A stretch of 51,910 nucleotides of DNA. It comes from Gemmatimonadetes bacterium 13_2_20CM_2_65_7 (GTDB taxonomy: Bacteria; Gemmatimonadota; Gemmatimonadetes; Gemmatimonadales; GWC2-71-9). The DNA is taken from contig MNDR01000100.1 in assembly GCA_001915025.1 (NCBI GenBank), forward strand, positions 10,282 to 62,191, in the 5' to 3' direction. Positions 1 through 9,324 of the stretch are shown here, one piece after another. Positions within the stretch are counted from its first letter, which is position 1. Each line of letters begins with the position of its first letter. The position numbers were made by a program, and so were the translations under genes. The notes under the pieces were generated by a model. That model worked only from the letters and a program-made list of their open reading frames with translations. It was not told the origin of the DNA and ran no database searches.

Positions 1-302
1 CATTGGAGCGGCAAGAAGAGCGTATCGCGCGCGACGTAGGGAGCGCTCACCATCGGATACGCGACGCGACCGTAGCGCACGAACGGCGAGTCGAGCTCGA
101 AATCGAACGCGCGGTCGCCCAGCGTCACGCTGATGGCTGAGCCATTGAGGGAGGCCGCCAACCCAAGCGGTTGTGCGAGTAAGATCGCCGCCAGAGCCGC
201 CGCGCCCCGCTCGTTTGATACCGGGATGCTGACCTGCCCGCGCGACGTCGCGATCAGCACCTGCTGCGGCAGAAGCGTGCCGAGCACAAGGAGAATGTTC
301 AC
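1..302 (-). CDS. N-acetylmuramoyl-L-alanine amidase-like protein, 5' part only
   Basis: The gene runs off the left edge, so only about 100 N-terminal residues are visible. It starts at a GTG that overlaps the smpB stop by four bases (GTGA), so it is probably translated by coupling to smpB. The start is hydrophobic (NILLVLGTLLPQQVLIA), like a signal peptide. It is followed by an all-beta stretch with short repeats (GQVSIPVS, NGSAISVTLGDR, RDTLFLPLQ) of the kind seen in copper-amine-oxidase-like N-terminal domains of secreted cell-wall amidases. The catalytic domain lies outside the window, so the amidase call is an inference from the N-terminal domain style and could be wrong. Confidence 0.45.
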   Translation of the reverse strand, partial: MNILLVLGTLLPQQVLIATSRGQVSIPVSNERGAAALAAILLAQPLGLAASLNGSAISVTLGDRAFDFELDSPFVRYGRVAYPMVSAPYVARDTLFLPLQ

Positions 303-754
303 GCCCGCCGACCCTTCACAACGCGTGCCATTTCGCGCTCCGCCACGCGCCGTTTCAGATCTTCGCGCTTATCGTGCGCTTTCTTGGCTTTGGCGAGTGC
401 GATCGCCACCTTGGCCAGTCCGTCCTTGAAATAGACTTCCAGCGGCACGACGGTTAATCCCTTTTGCGTCGTGGCGCCCAGCAGTTTCCGGATTTCGCGT
501 TTGTGGAGCAAGAGTTTGCGGGAGCGGGCGGGCGGCGGGTTGTTATAACTGCCCGGTCCATAGTGTGAGATCGACATACCTTCAAGCCAGACTTCGCCGT
601 TTCGCACGTGCGCGTAGGCTTCGCTCAAGCTCGCCTTCCGATCGCGCAGCGATTTCACCTCGGTGCCGGTAAGCACCAGTCCCGCCTCCCACGTTTCCAG
701 GAGATGGTAATCGTGCCGCGCGCGGGGATTTCTGGCGATGGAAATTTTTTCCAC
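299..754 (-). CDS. smpB: SsrA-binding protein SmpB
   Basis: SmpB binds tmRNA (SsrA) and delivers it to stalled ribosomes for trans-translation. At 151 residues it has the usual family length. Family motifs are visible: GTEVKSLR at 30-37, HYGPGSYNN from 64 with the following PPARSRKLLLHK, and a Lys/Arg-rich C-terminal tail that inserts into the ribosome. The start is GTG at 754 with only a weak Shine-Dalgarno upstream. A TATCTT box at 772-767 lies close to the start, so the leader would be very short. It is divergent from tRNA-Leu and overlaps the downstream amidase-like gene. Confidence 0.96.
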   Translation of the reverse strand: MEKISIARNPRARHDYHLLETWEAGLVLTGTEVKSLRDRKASLSEAYAHVRNGEVWLEGMSISHYGPGSYNNPPPARSRKLLLHKREIRKLLGATTQKGLTVVPLEVYFKDGLAKVAIALAKAKKAHDKREDLKRRVAEREMARVVKGRRA

Positions 755-776
755 GATACTGAAGGCAAGATAAGCA

Positions 777-806
777 TTGACTTGGGGTTATACAACGATC
801 TAGATT
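777..806 (+). promoter_or_regulatory. Probable promoter of tRNA-Leu
   Basis: TTGACT (777-782) and TAGATT (801-806) are separated by 18 bp, matching a housekeeping sigma -35/-10 pair. Transcription would start near 813, about 13 bases before the mature tRNA. The same 70-bp stretch must also carry the smpB promoter on the other strand. Confidence 0.5.
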
Positions 807-825
807 TTGCCCTCCTCAGAATCAC

Positions 826-1897
<1,072 letters not shown>

Positions 1898-1899
1898 GG

Positions 1900-2352
1900 T
1901 CAATTGCCGGAGGCGACCCCGGCGATCTGGTACACTTCAGGCTCCGCATGCGAGAGATCGGCGAGTGAGACGCTGGCGAGGACTTCATTGATGCGCCGCT
2001 CGAGCAACCGCCACACCGGCCGAATGCTGCAGGGCGTGCTCGGGTCGCAGCGCTCATCGTCAACGGGGTGCAAATCGCAATTGACCTCGAACGTCACGTG
2101 CTCGGATGCTTCGATCACGTCTTTGACGCTGACCGTCTGCGGCGGACGCGCGAGCAGGTAGCCGCCCCGCGCGCCGCGCACCGACTCGACGAGCCCGGCG
2201 CGGCGGAGACGCAGCAGAATCTGCTCGACGTAGTCGTGCGGAAGACGCTCTTGCTCGGACAATTCGCGGGCCGCGACGGGACCCTGTCCCGCGCGCTTAG
2301 CTAAATGAACCGAAACGATTAGCCCGTATTCCGCCCATGTGGTGACGCGCAT
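1900..2352 (-). CDS. Rrf2-family iron-sulfur transcription regulator
   Basis: A 150-residue winged-helix regulator of the IscR/NsrR/Rrf2 family. The N-terminal AEYGLIVSVHLA and the wing RGARGGYLLARPP (59-71) are characteristic. Three cysteines, C92, C102 and C108, occupy the cluster-binding region, so it probably senses iron-sulfur status, oxidants or NO. The spacing (9 then 5 residues) differs from the C92-C98-C104 spacing of E. coli IscR. It lies directly upstream of the MoeB-rhodanese gene with overlapping ends, suggesting an operon for sulfur transfer. The usual isc operon is not next to it. Confidence 0.88.
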   Translation of the reverse strand: MRVTTWAEYGLIVSVHLAKRAGQGPVAARELSEQERLPHDYVEQILLRLRRAGLVESVRGARGGYLLARPPQTVSVKDVIEASEHVTFEVNCDLHPVDDERCDPSTPCSIRPVWRLLERRINEVLASVSLADLSHAEPEVYQIAGVASGN

Positions 2353-2373
2353 GGGGTGAATATGCGAGAGCCG

Positions 2374-3390
2374 TTATCGGGATTCAACCCTCGGGCTGAT
2401 GCTGACACCGGCCTGGATCAGAAAGACATTCTCGCCGGTGTTCCGCTGCAACCACAACACGCGGCTGTTCACGTTCCACATGATTGAATTCCCGCTCAGG
2501 ATGTCGGCCCCCAGCCCGGCGTGCGCCCCTTGTGCCAGGCCGCGATCCGACCCCGGCGATGGGAATCCGGCGAGCAGGAATCCAAGGTCGAAGTACAGCC
2601 GACCCCATGACGGACGCAGCGACGGCTCGTACCCTGGGGCGAATAGCACCGCCGCGGGCTCGCAGTTGCTGGTGCAGTTGCTCACCCGCAGCGGCGCATA
2701 ATCGATTTGCAGGCCGATCGACCCAGCCTTCTTTGTGTCGCGGCGGAAGCGCACGCCCAGTGTGGGGCCCCGCCCTTCCAACGATCCGCCCAGCCGCGTC
2801 AGAATACCGACGGCCGGTCCGAGCGTACCGTTGAGGAGCTCGGTCTTGCGCGAACTTCCGAATGCGATGGAAACATTCGCCCGACCCTCGAGCGCTTGGA
2901 TGGCGCTATTCGGTACCTGGAAGAACCGGCCTTCAACGAGTGCGGTCGCTTGCGGGCCGAGGTTCAAACGCACACCAAGACCAAAGCCGAGCCCGATCTC
3001 ACTTGTCGGCGCCGCGGAGCTACAGATGCCCAGGAAGCCGACGTCTTGATCAGTCACGCGAGCCAGGCCGAGGGCACTCGAGGCGTACGGCGCGATGCCT
3101 TTGGGACCGACAGGATAGTAGTTGGACTCGAGGCCGACGAAGGTCATCTGGCGTACACAGCTGTTGCTCGAGAGATCGCCGTAGCGCGACACGCCGATGC
3201 CGAGCTCGCCGTCGTCGCCTGTCAGGAACGCGACGCTGGCGCCGAAGGACGTGAAGGAGTGGCTACTGCCGGAGCCGTCTTCGATCGAGATCGACGAAAC
3301 GGTGGGACCGATACGTGCACGCCGCTGCGCAGCGACGCGACCGGGGGGGACGCACGCGAGCGCGATGACAAGAAGCATGAGAGTCCGCAT
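2374..3390 (-). CDS. Secreted outer-membrane beta-barrel-like protein, unknown function
   Basis: The 338-residue product begins with a clear signal peptide (MRTLMLLVIALACVPPGRVAAQ). The rest alternates Gly-rich strands (FGLGVRLNLGPQATALVEGRFFQVP, VGILTRLGGSLEGRGPTLGVRF) as in small outer-membrane barrels. Two pairs of cysteines (NCTSNCEP and single Cys residues) could form disulfides. No enzymatic motif is visible. The start ATG 3390 gives a complete signal peptide. It follows the small membrane-protein gene on the same strand. Confidence 0.65.
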   Translation of the reverse strand: MRTLMLLVIALACVPPGRVAAQRRARIGPTVSSISIEDGSGSSHSFTSFGASVAFLTGDDGELGIGVSRYGDLSSNSCVRQMTFVGLESNYYPVGPKGIAPYASSALGLARVTDQDVGFLGICSSAAPTSEIGLGFGLGVRLNLGPQATALVEGRFFQVPNSAIQALEGRANVSIAFGSSRKTELLNGTLGPAVGILTRLGGSLEGRGPTLGVRFRRDTKKAGSIGLQIDYAPLRVSNCTSNCEPAAVLFAPGYEPSLRPSWGRLYFDLGFLLAGFPSPGSDRGLAQGAHAGLGADILSGNSIMWNVNSRVLWLQRNTGENVFLIQAGVSISPRVESR

Positions 3391-3435
3391 GCGCAGACTG
3401 TTACGAGATCGCGCTCGCGCGTGCCGTGACTGCGG

Positions 3436-3852
3436 TCACTTCATCAGCAATCCAACCACGATTCCGGCGGCGTTCATGCGGGCCAGCCACGCCCACGCCG
3501 TCGCCATGTGAAGCGGGCGGACCTTCGTATACCAGACGCTTCCCCCCAACGTCGAAAGCAGAATCGTCGGCACCCACAGCACCGTGGCGAACTCCATGCC
3601 CGCGAGCGGCCCGCCGCCCTGAACCCAGAGACAGGGCCGGAACTGCCCGTAGAACCAGGCGAAGAGCACGCCGAAGATCAGCGCCAGCACTGCCGACTTC
3701 GCCATCGCCGGTCCCATGAACCGCTTCATCTCTTCCGGCGTCATCGGCGTCACGAAGGCGTCCATGCCCTTGGTGAACACCTTGCCCCACATCAACCAGT
3801 CCACGAGGTACGCCACGACTCCGGCAATCAGTCCCACGACGACCCAGTTCAT
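3436..3852 (-). CDS. Small integral membrane protein, unknown
   Basis: A 138-residue protein with about four hydrophobic segments: VVVGLIAGVVAYLVDWLMW at the start, AVLALIFGVLFAWFYG, ATVLWVPTILLSTLG and a C-terminal MNAAGIVVGLLM. The layout resembles DUF1761-type small membrane proteins, but I do not recognise a specific family. A good GGAGG Shine-Dalgarno precedes ATG 3852. The gene lies 22 bp downstream of the aspartase gene and may be cotranscribed with it. Confidence 0.7.
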   Translation of the reverse strand: MNWVVVGLIAGVVAYLVDWLMWGKVFTKGMDAFVTPMTPEEMKRFMGPAMAKSAVLALIFGVLFAWFYGQFRPCLWVQGGGPLAGMEFATVLWVPTILLSTLGGSVWYTKVRPLHMATAWAWLARMNAAGIVVGLLMK

Positions 3853-3874
3853 ACGTGCGCCTCCAGAGTGAAGG

Positions 3875-5299
3875 TCACTTCCGCTTTCCCGGCACGCCGA
3901 GCTCCGTCATCGCTCTCAGGTCCAGCACCTCCTCCAACTCCTTCCCTTTCAACAATCCCTTCTCCATTACCAACTGCCGGACGGTCACATTCTTTGCGAC
4001 CGCCTCCTTTGCCAGCTTGGCGGCCTCCGCATAGCCGATCGTCGGTGCGAGCGCCGTCACCAACGCCGGGCTGCGCTCGAGCCAGTGCGCGCACTGCGCT
4101 GCGTCGGCCTCGATACCTTCGACACAACGCTGGGCCAGCACCTGTGTCGCGTTGCTCAGGATGAGCATCGAAAACAGCAGATTGTGCGCGATGACCGGCA
4201 TCATCACGTTCAGCTCGAGTTGTCCCGCTTCCGCGGCCGCCGCGATCGTCACGTCGTTGCCGATCACCTGATAGCAGACCTGATTCACCATCTCGGGAAT
4301 CGACGGATTCACTTTTCCCGGCATGATGCTCGAGCCGGGCTGGACGGCCGGCAGCATGATTTCGGCGAGACCAGTCCGCGGCCCCGATGCCAGCAGGCGC
4401 AGGTCGCTCGCGATCTTCGCGAGGTCAACGGCGTAGGTCCGCAGCGCTCCCGAGAACGCGGTGGCATCGCCCATCGATTGCATCAGCTGCACTTTGTCGC
4501 TTCCGTCGCGCAGCTCAAGACTGGTCATCGCCTGGAGATGCACCACCATACGCGGCGGATACTCCGGCTCGGCATTCAATCCCGTGCCCACAGCGGTGCC
4601 ACCGATGCCGAGGTCGCGCAAATCGTCGGCGGTGCGCGTGAGGCGGTCGCGGTTGCGTTCTACCGTGTGCCCATAGGCCGTAAATTCCTGGCCGAGGCGC
4701 ACCGGTGTCGCGTCCTGGAGATGGGTGCGGCCCGACTTCACGATCGAGTCGAATGCCTCACCCTTCGCGAGCAACGCGCCGCTCAACCGATCCAGTGCCG
4801 CGACGAGGGGCGAGAGCTGCGCCAGCGCGGCCAGACGAATCGCGGTGGGGATCACGTCATTCGTCGATTGCGCCATGTTGACGTGATCGTTGGGATGCAC
4901 CGGCTTGTACTCGCCACGGTTGCCGCCGAGCAGCTCGTTGGCGCGGTTGGCGAGTACCTCGTTGCAATTCATGTTATGGGACGTGCCGGCGCCGGCCTGG
5001 TAGGGATCAACGACGAAGTGCTCGCGATGTCCGCCCGCCAGCACTTCGTCGGCGGCACGGATGATCGCGTCGGCGAGCTTCCTGTCGAGCCGGCCAGTCT
5101 CGCGATGTGTCAGGGCGGCGGCCTTCTTGATCCAGATGCACGCGTCGACGAAGGCGGGCAGCGGCCGCAGATTGGAAATGGGGAAGTTGTTGCGGGCGCG
5201 CTCCGTCTGAACGCCCCAGAGCGCGTCCGCCGGGACCGGCAGCTCGCCGAGCGGATCCCGTTCGATGCGCGTTTGTTTCATTCCCCGCGGACCCGACAT
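3875..5299 (-). CDS. aspA: Aspartate ammonia-lyase (aspartase/fumarase superfamily)
   Basis: This enzyme reversibly converts L-aspartate to fumarate and ammonia. The flexible-loop signature GSSIMPGKVNPSIPE begins at residue 322 and holds the catalytic serine. IPE after the loop and QAGAGTSHNMNCNEV near the N-terminal third favour aspartase over fumarase C, which usually has TQCE and TGSGTQSNMN. The total of 474 residues is normal for the family. I chose ATG 5299 because GGAGA lies nine bases upstream; ATG 5281 is an alternative. The divergent cupin gene starts only 29 bp away, so both promoters must overlap. A fumarase role cannot be fully excluded. Confidence 0.85.
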   Translation of the reverse strand: MSGPRGMKQTRIERDPLGELPVPADALWGVQTERARNNFPISNLRPLPAFVDACIWIKKAAALTHRETGRLDRKLADAIIRAADEVLAGGHREHFVVDPYQAGAGTSHNMNCNEVLANRANELLGGNRGEYKPVHPNDHVNMAQSTNDVIPTAIRLAALAQLSPLVAALDRLSGALLAKGEAFDSIVKSGRTHLQDATPVRLGQEFTAYGHTVERNRDRLTRTADDLRDLGIGGTAVGTGLNAEPEYPPRMVVHLQAMTSLELRDGSDKVQLMQSMGDATAFSGALRTYAVDLAKIASDLRLLASGPRTGLAEIMLPAVQPGSSIMPGKVNPSIPEMVNQVCYQVIGNDVTIAAAAEAGQLELNVMMPVIAHNLLFSMLILSNATQVLAQRCVEGIEADAAQCAHWLERSPALVTALAPTIGYAEAAKLAKEAVAKNVTVRQLVMEKGLLKGKELEEVLDLRAMTELGVPGKRK

Positions 5300-5327
5300 C
5301 GCGTCAGTCTCCAGCCAGGAATCGCCC

Positions 5328-5666
5328 ATGGAATCTCGAGAGTTGATTCAGCATCTGCCGGAACGCGCCACGTTTCGCCCGGACGCCATGACCAAGATCG
5401 ACTGTTTCCGCTCGGACCGGCTGTTCGTCGGCCTCAACTGTTTCGAGCCGGGCCAGACGCAATCGGTGCACACGCATGGCGGCGCCGACAAATTCTATGT
5501 GGTGCTGACCGGAAAGGCCACTTTCATCGTCGGCATGCAGCGCGTCGACGCGCGTTCGGGCGACTTGATTCCCGCGCCTGCCGGCGTTCCACACGGTGTC
5601 GCCAGCGTTTCGGAACGCACGATTGTCTTGATCGGGATGGCCCCCGCCCCCGCCCCCCCTGTCTAG
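5328..5666 (+). CDS. Cupin-domain protein
   Basis: A 112-residue single-domain cupin. Motif 1 is visible as HTHGGADKFYVVLTGKATF and motif 2 as GDLIPAPAGVPHGV, with His residues suited to bind a metal. The substrate is unknown. ATG 5328 has AGGA eight bases upstream and gives the standard cupin start; the open frame before it overlaps aspA and is unlikely to be used. The gene is divergent from aspA, and its 3' end overlaps the flippase-like gene by four bases. Confidence 0.82.
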   Translation: MESRELIQHLPERATFRPDAMTKIDCFRSDRLFVGLNCFEPGQTQSVHTHGGADKFYVVLTGKATFIVGMQRVDARSGDLIPAPAGVPHGVASVSERTIVLIGMAPAPAPPV

Positions 5667-6529
5667 CGACGCCTTCGAAACCAGCCGACGGTGAACAGCT
5701 CCTTGGCGGCGGCGACGCCGTGCGTCCGCACGAGCAGATAGAAACCGAGCACGGTGAGAAGGATGGTCGTGTAGAACCGCCACAGCAGCAGCATCGTCAC
5801 CTGGGCCGATCCGAAATCTCCAGCGAATCCCGAGAGAAACGCGACTTCAATTCCGCCGCCGCCCGACGGCAGCGGAACTACGAGGGGGGCATGCAACAGC
5901 GCGAGCGACCCGAAGAACATGACCGCGAACGACGGCGCATCCCGATGTCCCCACACCAGCGCCGCGAGAATGAGCGCGCGCGCACCGAGACTGACGACCG
6001 TCAGCAGCGCTCCCACGAACAGGACCCACCATCGCGCGCGACGCACGTGCGCGAGCGCGACGCGCCACTGCCGGCGCACCCGATGCCGAATGGCGCCGGG
6101 TCGCACCAGTCGTTGCAACGTCCAAATCACGAGCAGCACGACGAGCGCGATCAGTTCGAAGCCGAGCAAATCGCGGGCGAGACTGTGACTCAGAAATCGG
6201 TCCGCCGCCTCACTCCAGTCGGGGACATAGTACGCCGCGAGCGCGACCGCGATGGTGCCGAACACCGGCCATTCGGCGGCGACCTCGACACCGAGCGCGA
6301 CCAACGCCATCACTACCCGCAGGCCCGACCACGTCATCCCGAGAAACCGCGCCGGCTCGCCACCGAGCCGATTGGGCGTGAGAGTCGAGGCGGCTTCGCC
6401 GTACAGGTTGAGGCGCAGCGCATCGGGGAACGCGAGCCTACCACCTGCGGCCCGCGTCGCGAGCTGAATACGCCACGCCCGCGCGACGCTGTCCACCGCA
6501 ACCAGGAGAATGGCAAAGACGTGATTCAA
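5663..6529 (-). CDS. Flippase-like / LPG-synthase-type transmembrane protein
   Basis: A 288-residue polytopic membrane protein with roughly seven hydrophobic segments. The stretch ASTLTPNRLGGEPARFLGM (about residues 48-66) matches the conserved PxRxGE..R motif of the lysylphosphatidylglycerol synthase transmembrane / YbhN-like family. VPLPSGGGGIEVAFL in the C-terminal half is also typical. These proteins probably move lipids or lipid-linked precursors; the substrate here is unknown. The start is a TTG that overlaps the upstream zinc-ribbon stop (TTGA), indicating translational coupling. Confidence 0.75.
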   Translation of the reverse strand: MNHVFAILLVAVDSVARAWRIQLATRAAGGRLAFPDALRLNLYGEAASTLTPNRLGGEPARFLGMTWSGLRVVMALVALGVEVAAEWPVFGTIAVALAAYYVPDWSEAADRFLSHSLARDLLGFELIALVVLLVIWTLQRLVRPGAIRHRVRRQWRVALAHVRRARWWVLFVGALLTVVSLGARALILAALVWGHRDAPSFAVMFFGSLALLHAPLVVPLPSGGGGIEVAFLSGFAGDFGSAQVTMLLLWRFYTTILLTVLGFYLLVRTHGVAAAKELFTVGWFRRRR

Positions 6530-6624
6530 TCGGAGCAGTCACCGAGTGGGTACATGAAGCCGCAATTCGGACACGGATTCTTGCAGCCCCACGGCTTCGG
6601 CCGGACCTGAGCACCGCAGCGCAT
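6526..6624 (-). CDS. Tiny zinc-ribbon protein
   Basis: The predicted product is about 32 residues with CPNC near the C-terminus and further cysteines in MRCG and WGCKNPC, so it should bind zinc. The start is uncertain. ATG 6624 leaves the cysteine immediately before it (C-M-R-C) untranslated. A longer frame from ATG 6714 would restore that CxxC but overlaps the metallo-hydrolase gene by 74 bases. AAGG lies 14 bases before ATG 6624 and eight bases before an in-frame ACG. It sits between the hydrolase and flippase genes and overlaps the latter by four bases. Confidence 0.6.
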   Translation of the reverse strand: MRCGAQVRPKPWGCKNPCPNCGFMYPLGDCSD

Positions 6625-6640
6625 GCACGTCGGTGCAGCC

Positions 6641-7279
6641 TTAAGCGATCCGGGAGAGCCCTTTGAGGAAGGGATTCGTCTGCCGCTCTCGTCCGACAGT
6701 CGTTTCGGGTCCATGTCCGCTGTAGAGGATGGTGTGGTCGGGGAGCGTCAGCAACTCGCGCTCGATGCTGCCGATCAGCATCTCGAAATCGCCGCCTGGC
6801 AAGTCGGTTCGGCCAATGGAGCCGGCGAACAACACGTCGCCCGTGAGCGCGACGCCCGGCCCGACGAGGCAGACACTTCCCGGCGAATGGCCGGGCGCGT
6901 GCCGCACCTCGAACCGCAGCCCACCTACCGCCAGATGTTCGCCGTGAACCATGTCGTGGTCGGGAATGGGCAATCGATCCGGCGCGCCGAGGCCAAACCA
7001 CGCGGCCTGGTCGGGCACCGCGTCGTAGAGCGGCCGGTCGGCAGGATGGAGCCAAACCGGCGCGCCAGTCCGCTGCGCGACCGCGGGTACGCCGAGGACG
7101 TGATCGACGTGCGCGTGCGTGAGCCAGATGCCCACCGGCCGCGCGCCGGTCTCCTCGACCTTGTGAAGGATCAGGCCTGCCTCTTCCCCGGGATCCACAA
7201 TCGCGCACTCGCGCGCCCGTTCGTCCACGATCACGTACGCGTTTTCGGCAAACACGCCGTTCGGGATCTGGATGATCAC
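6641..7279 (-). CDS. Metallo-beta-lactamase-fold hydrolase (glyoxalase II-like)
   Basis: A 212-residue hydrolase with the metal site THAHVDH (H55, H57, D59, H60), a further histidine in RHAPGHSPGS, and the bridging Asp in TGDVLF. SGHGPETTVGRER near the end is typical of the small YcbL/GloB-like subgroup. Such enzymes hydrolyse thioesters such as S-lactoylglutathione analogues; the exact substrate is not known. Its start overlaps the trxB stop by four bases (ATGA), so the two are translationally coupled, suggesting a thiol-metabolism context. Confidence 0.9.
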   Translation of the reverse strand: MIIQIPNGVFAENAYVIVDERARECAIVDPGEEAGLILHKVEETGARPVGIWLTHAHVDHVLGVPAVAQRTGAPVWLHPADRPLYDAVPDQAAWFGLGAPDRLPIPDHDMVHGEHLAVGGLRFEVRHAPGHSPGSVCLVGPGVALTGDVLFAGSIGRTDLPGGDFEMLIGSIERELLTLPDHTILYSGHGPETTVGRERQTNPFLKGLSRIA

Positions 7280-8247
7280 TTCTTGGGCTTGCCGTCGCGC
7301 TGCTGTTCGCGCAGCGACTTGAGATACTTCTCCACGGCGATCGCCGCGGTCGTCGCGTCGCCCACCGCGGTCGTGATCTGCCGCGTCACCTGACTGCGGA
7401 CGTCGCCCGCCGCAAACAGACCCGCCATCGACGTCATCATCCGATTGTCGGTGATCAGATAGCCGCCCGCATCGTGGTCGACGTGCCCGTCGACGAGCTG
7501 CGTGTTCGGCTTGAACCCCGCGAAGATGAACACCCCGCCGACGTCGAGATTCGAGCGCCCGCCAGTCGCGCTGTTTTCCAGCACCGCGTGCGTGACACCC
7601 CGTTCGTTGCCCACGATCTCGGGAACGGTGGTATTGCGGATCACTTCGATCTTGGGATTCGCGAAGGCGCGCTCCTGCAGCAGCTTCGAGGCGCGGAATT
7701 CGTCCCGCCGATGGACGAGATGGACCTTGCTCGCATAGCGCGTGAGGTAGTCGGCCTCTTCGACCGCCGCATCGCCGCCCCCGACGACCGCCAGGCGCTC
7801 ACCTTTGAAGAACGCGCCATCGCACACCGCACAGTAGGAGACGCCCTTGCCCGCGTACTCCTTCTCGCCGGGGACACCCAGTTTGACGGGCGTCCCACCG
7901 GCCGTGAGGATCACCGCCTGCGTGCGATAGGTTTCGCCGCGCGCGGTGGTCACGTCAAACCAGCCATCGAATGCTTTGTGAATGCGCTCGACTGTGTCCG
8001 TGACGATTTGGGCGCCGAACTTCCGCGCGTGCTCGGTCATCTTCTGCGCGAGCTCCCAGCCCTTGATGCTCTCAAAGCCGATGTAGTCTTCGATCAGGTC
8101 GGTGTTCAGCAGCTCGCCGCCCGGTGCCCCGCGCTCGATGGTGAGGGCGCTGAGCATGCCGCGGCCCGCATACAGAGCGGCGCACAGCCCGGCGGGCCCT
8201 GCACCGACGATGATGACATCGTACTCTCGTTTGGCGCGCTCAGTCAT
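7276..8247 (-). CDS. trxB: Thioredoxin reductase
   Basis: An FAD and NADPH enzyme that reduces thioredoxin. The FAD loop GAGPAG is at 15-20, the redox pair CAVC at C139/C142, the NADPH loop VGGGDAAVEEA follows, and the C-terminal FAD motif GLFAAGDVR is present. The 323-residue length is normal. ATG 8247 is preferred because the family starts close to the YDVIIVGAG strand; the longer frame adds an unconserved leader. It overlaps the DUF309 stop by eight bases. It could reduce the peroxiredoxin encoded about 3 kb upstream in the same run. Confidence 0.95.
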   Translation of the reverse strand: MTERAKREYDVIIVGAGPAGLCAALYAGRGMLSALTIERGAPGGELLNTDLIEDYIGFESIKGWELAQKMTEHARKFGAQIVTDTVERIHKAFDGWFDVTTARGETYRTQAVILTAGGTPVKLGVPGEKEYAGKGVSYCAVCDGAFFKGERLAVVGGGDAAVEEADYLTRYASKVHLVHRRDEFRASKLLQERAFANPKIEVIRNTTVPEIVGNERGVTHAVLENSATGGRSNLDVGGVFIFAGFKPNTQLVDGHVDHDAGGYLITDNRMMTSMAGLFAAGDVRSQVTRQITTAVGDATTAAIAVEKYLKSLREQQRDGKPKK

Positions 8248-8587
8248 TGGCTCTGAATTCCAGGCGTGGGGGATTGCCCTCTCCCGCAAGGGCGCGCGCG
8301 AGTTGCGCGCGAAAGTTCACGGTATCGAACTCGATTTCGGCACGCTGCGGCCCGGCCAGCTTCGCGAGTGCCGCCGCTCCAACCACGACGGTGCCATGGC
8401 GGTTCCCGCGTGCCTGATGCAGCAGCGCCGCGGCGGCTTGGATCAACCCCTGCCAGACCCGCGCTTCGTCTTCCTCCATAATAGAACGCCAGACTGTTTC
8501 CAACGCCTCATGGGCGAGCCAGAATTCCCCCGCATTGAATAATTCACGAGCATGCTCGAGGTACCGCCGGCGATCCTCAGGATTCAC
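8240..8587 (-). CDS. DUF309 family protein
   Basis: A 115-residue helical protein with the DUF309 pattern: FNAGEFWLAHEALE (17-30), then QGLIQAAAALLHQARGN. No biochemical role is established for the family as far as I know. GTG 8587 overlaps the stop of the upstream gene (GTGA) and starts the family domain directly; an upstream ATG at 8626 would overlap by 43 bases and is less likely. Confidence 0.85.
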   Translation of the reverse strand: MNPEDRRRYLEHARELFNAGEFWLAHEALETVWRSIMEEDEARVWQGLIQAAAALLHQARGNRHGTVVVGAAALAKLAGPQRAEIEFDTVNFRAQLARALAGEGNPPRLEFRAND

Positions 8588-9324
8588 TGCGCCCCGAGCG
8601 CCAACAGATTCAGCGCCCCATGGCAACTCGAGATCGTGCCGACCAGCACTTCAGCGTGATTCCCGCTCGCACCCGCCTCCGCGACGAGGCGATCGCCGGC
8701 ACGAACAGCGTCAGCGGCGAACATGCCAACGCCAAAGACTTCGTGCTTGCAAACGAATAACGCAGGCCCGCTCACTGGCCGTCCGTTCGCACGGAGCCGG
8801 GACGCGAGATCACGAACCGTATCGGACATTTCCCACGTGCGTGGCGCGCCGATCGCGGGACAGAGCGCGGGTTCGATACAGTGCGTCGGGCAGATCCAGT
8901 CCGCCCACGAGACGTAACGCGTCTCATCCGGCCCACCGCTCTGCCGGTCGTACGGCGTCGGGAAATCACCGGGCACAGGCGTGACGAGCACATCGCGATC
9001 AGGCCACCGCTCGCGCGCGCGCCGGTATACCCACTCAAACATCAAATGCGGCATGTGCGGTGAGGGAACGATCTGATCGTCGCGTGCGTCGTTCGTCGTG
9101 CGTCGTGCGTCGGAAAGCCAATCGTCAAAGAACACGCTCCAATCAGAGAGGACGAATTCTCGATCGGGCGTTTCTCCCAGGTCACGGCGGGCCCGGCAAT
9201 CGCGATCGCGATCGACGACGATGACGGTCCGATAGTCGGTCTTGCCGCGGGCTTTGGCTTTCGCGAGCTGCGACGCGTAGAAGGTACCGTAGCAGCCACC
9301 GCCCACCACGACGACGTCCCTCAG
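8584..9324 (-). CDS. Unknown Rossmann-fold protein with Cys-rich motif
   Basis: The protein opens with a dinucleotide-binding motif (DVVVVGGGCYGTFYASQLAKAKARG, 3-27) followed by YRTVIVVDRD, so it probably binds FAD or NAD(P). Further on is WICPTHCIEPALCPAI, a cysteine cluster resembling iron-sulfur ligands, then a C-terminal beta region (VFGVGMFAADAVRAGDRL). I do not recognise the family. No ATG or GTG precedes the Rossmann strand. A CTG at 9324 overlaps the upstream TGA and has GGAG about nine bases before it; GTG 9309 or 9306 would cut into the first strand. The loop SDARRTTNDARDD is encoded by a 7-bp tandem repeat. Confidence 0.6.
   Translation of the reverse strand: MRDVVVVGGGCYGTFYASQLAKAKARGKTDYRTVIVVDRDRDCRARRDLGETPDREFVLSDWSVFFDDWLSDARRTTNDARDDQIVPSPHMPHLMFEWVYRRARERWPDRDVLVTPVPGDFPTPYDRQSGGPDETRYVSWADWICPTHCIEPALCPAIGAPRTWEMSDTVRDLASRLRANGRPVSGPALFVCKHEVFGVGMFAADAVRAGDRLVAEAGASGNHAEVLVGTISSCHGALNLLALGAQ
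9084..9111. repeat. Tandem 7-bp repeat GTGCGTC, four units
   Basis: Four adjacent copies lie at 9084-9111, three perfect and one (9091-9097, GTTCGTC) with one mismatch. They sit inside the coding region of the Rossmann-fold protein and encode the hydrophilic loop DARRTTNDAR. The same unit recurs at 33910-33937 in namZ. Confidence 0.9.

Noticed and set aside
4085-6610. Long plus-strand open frame (841 codons) across aspA, cupin and flippase
   Set aside because: It is Arg/His-rich, has no recognisable domain, and lies opposite well-conserved genes; high GC makes long antisense frames common.
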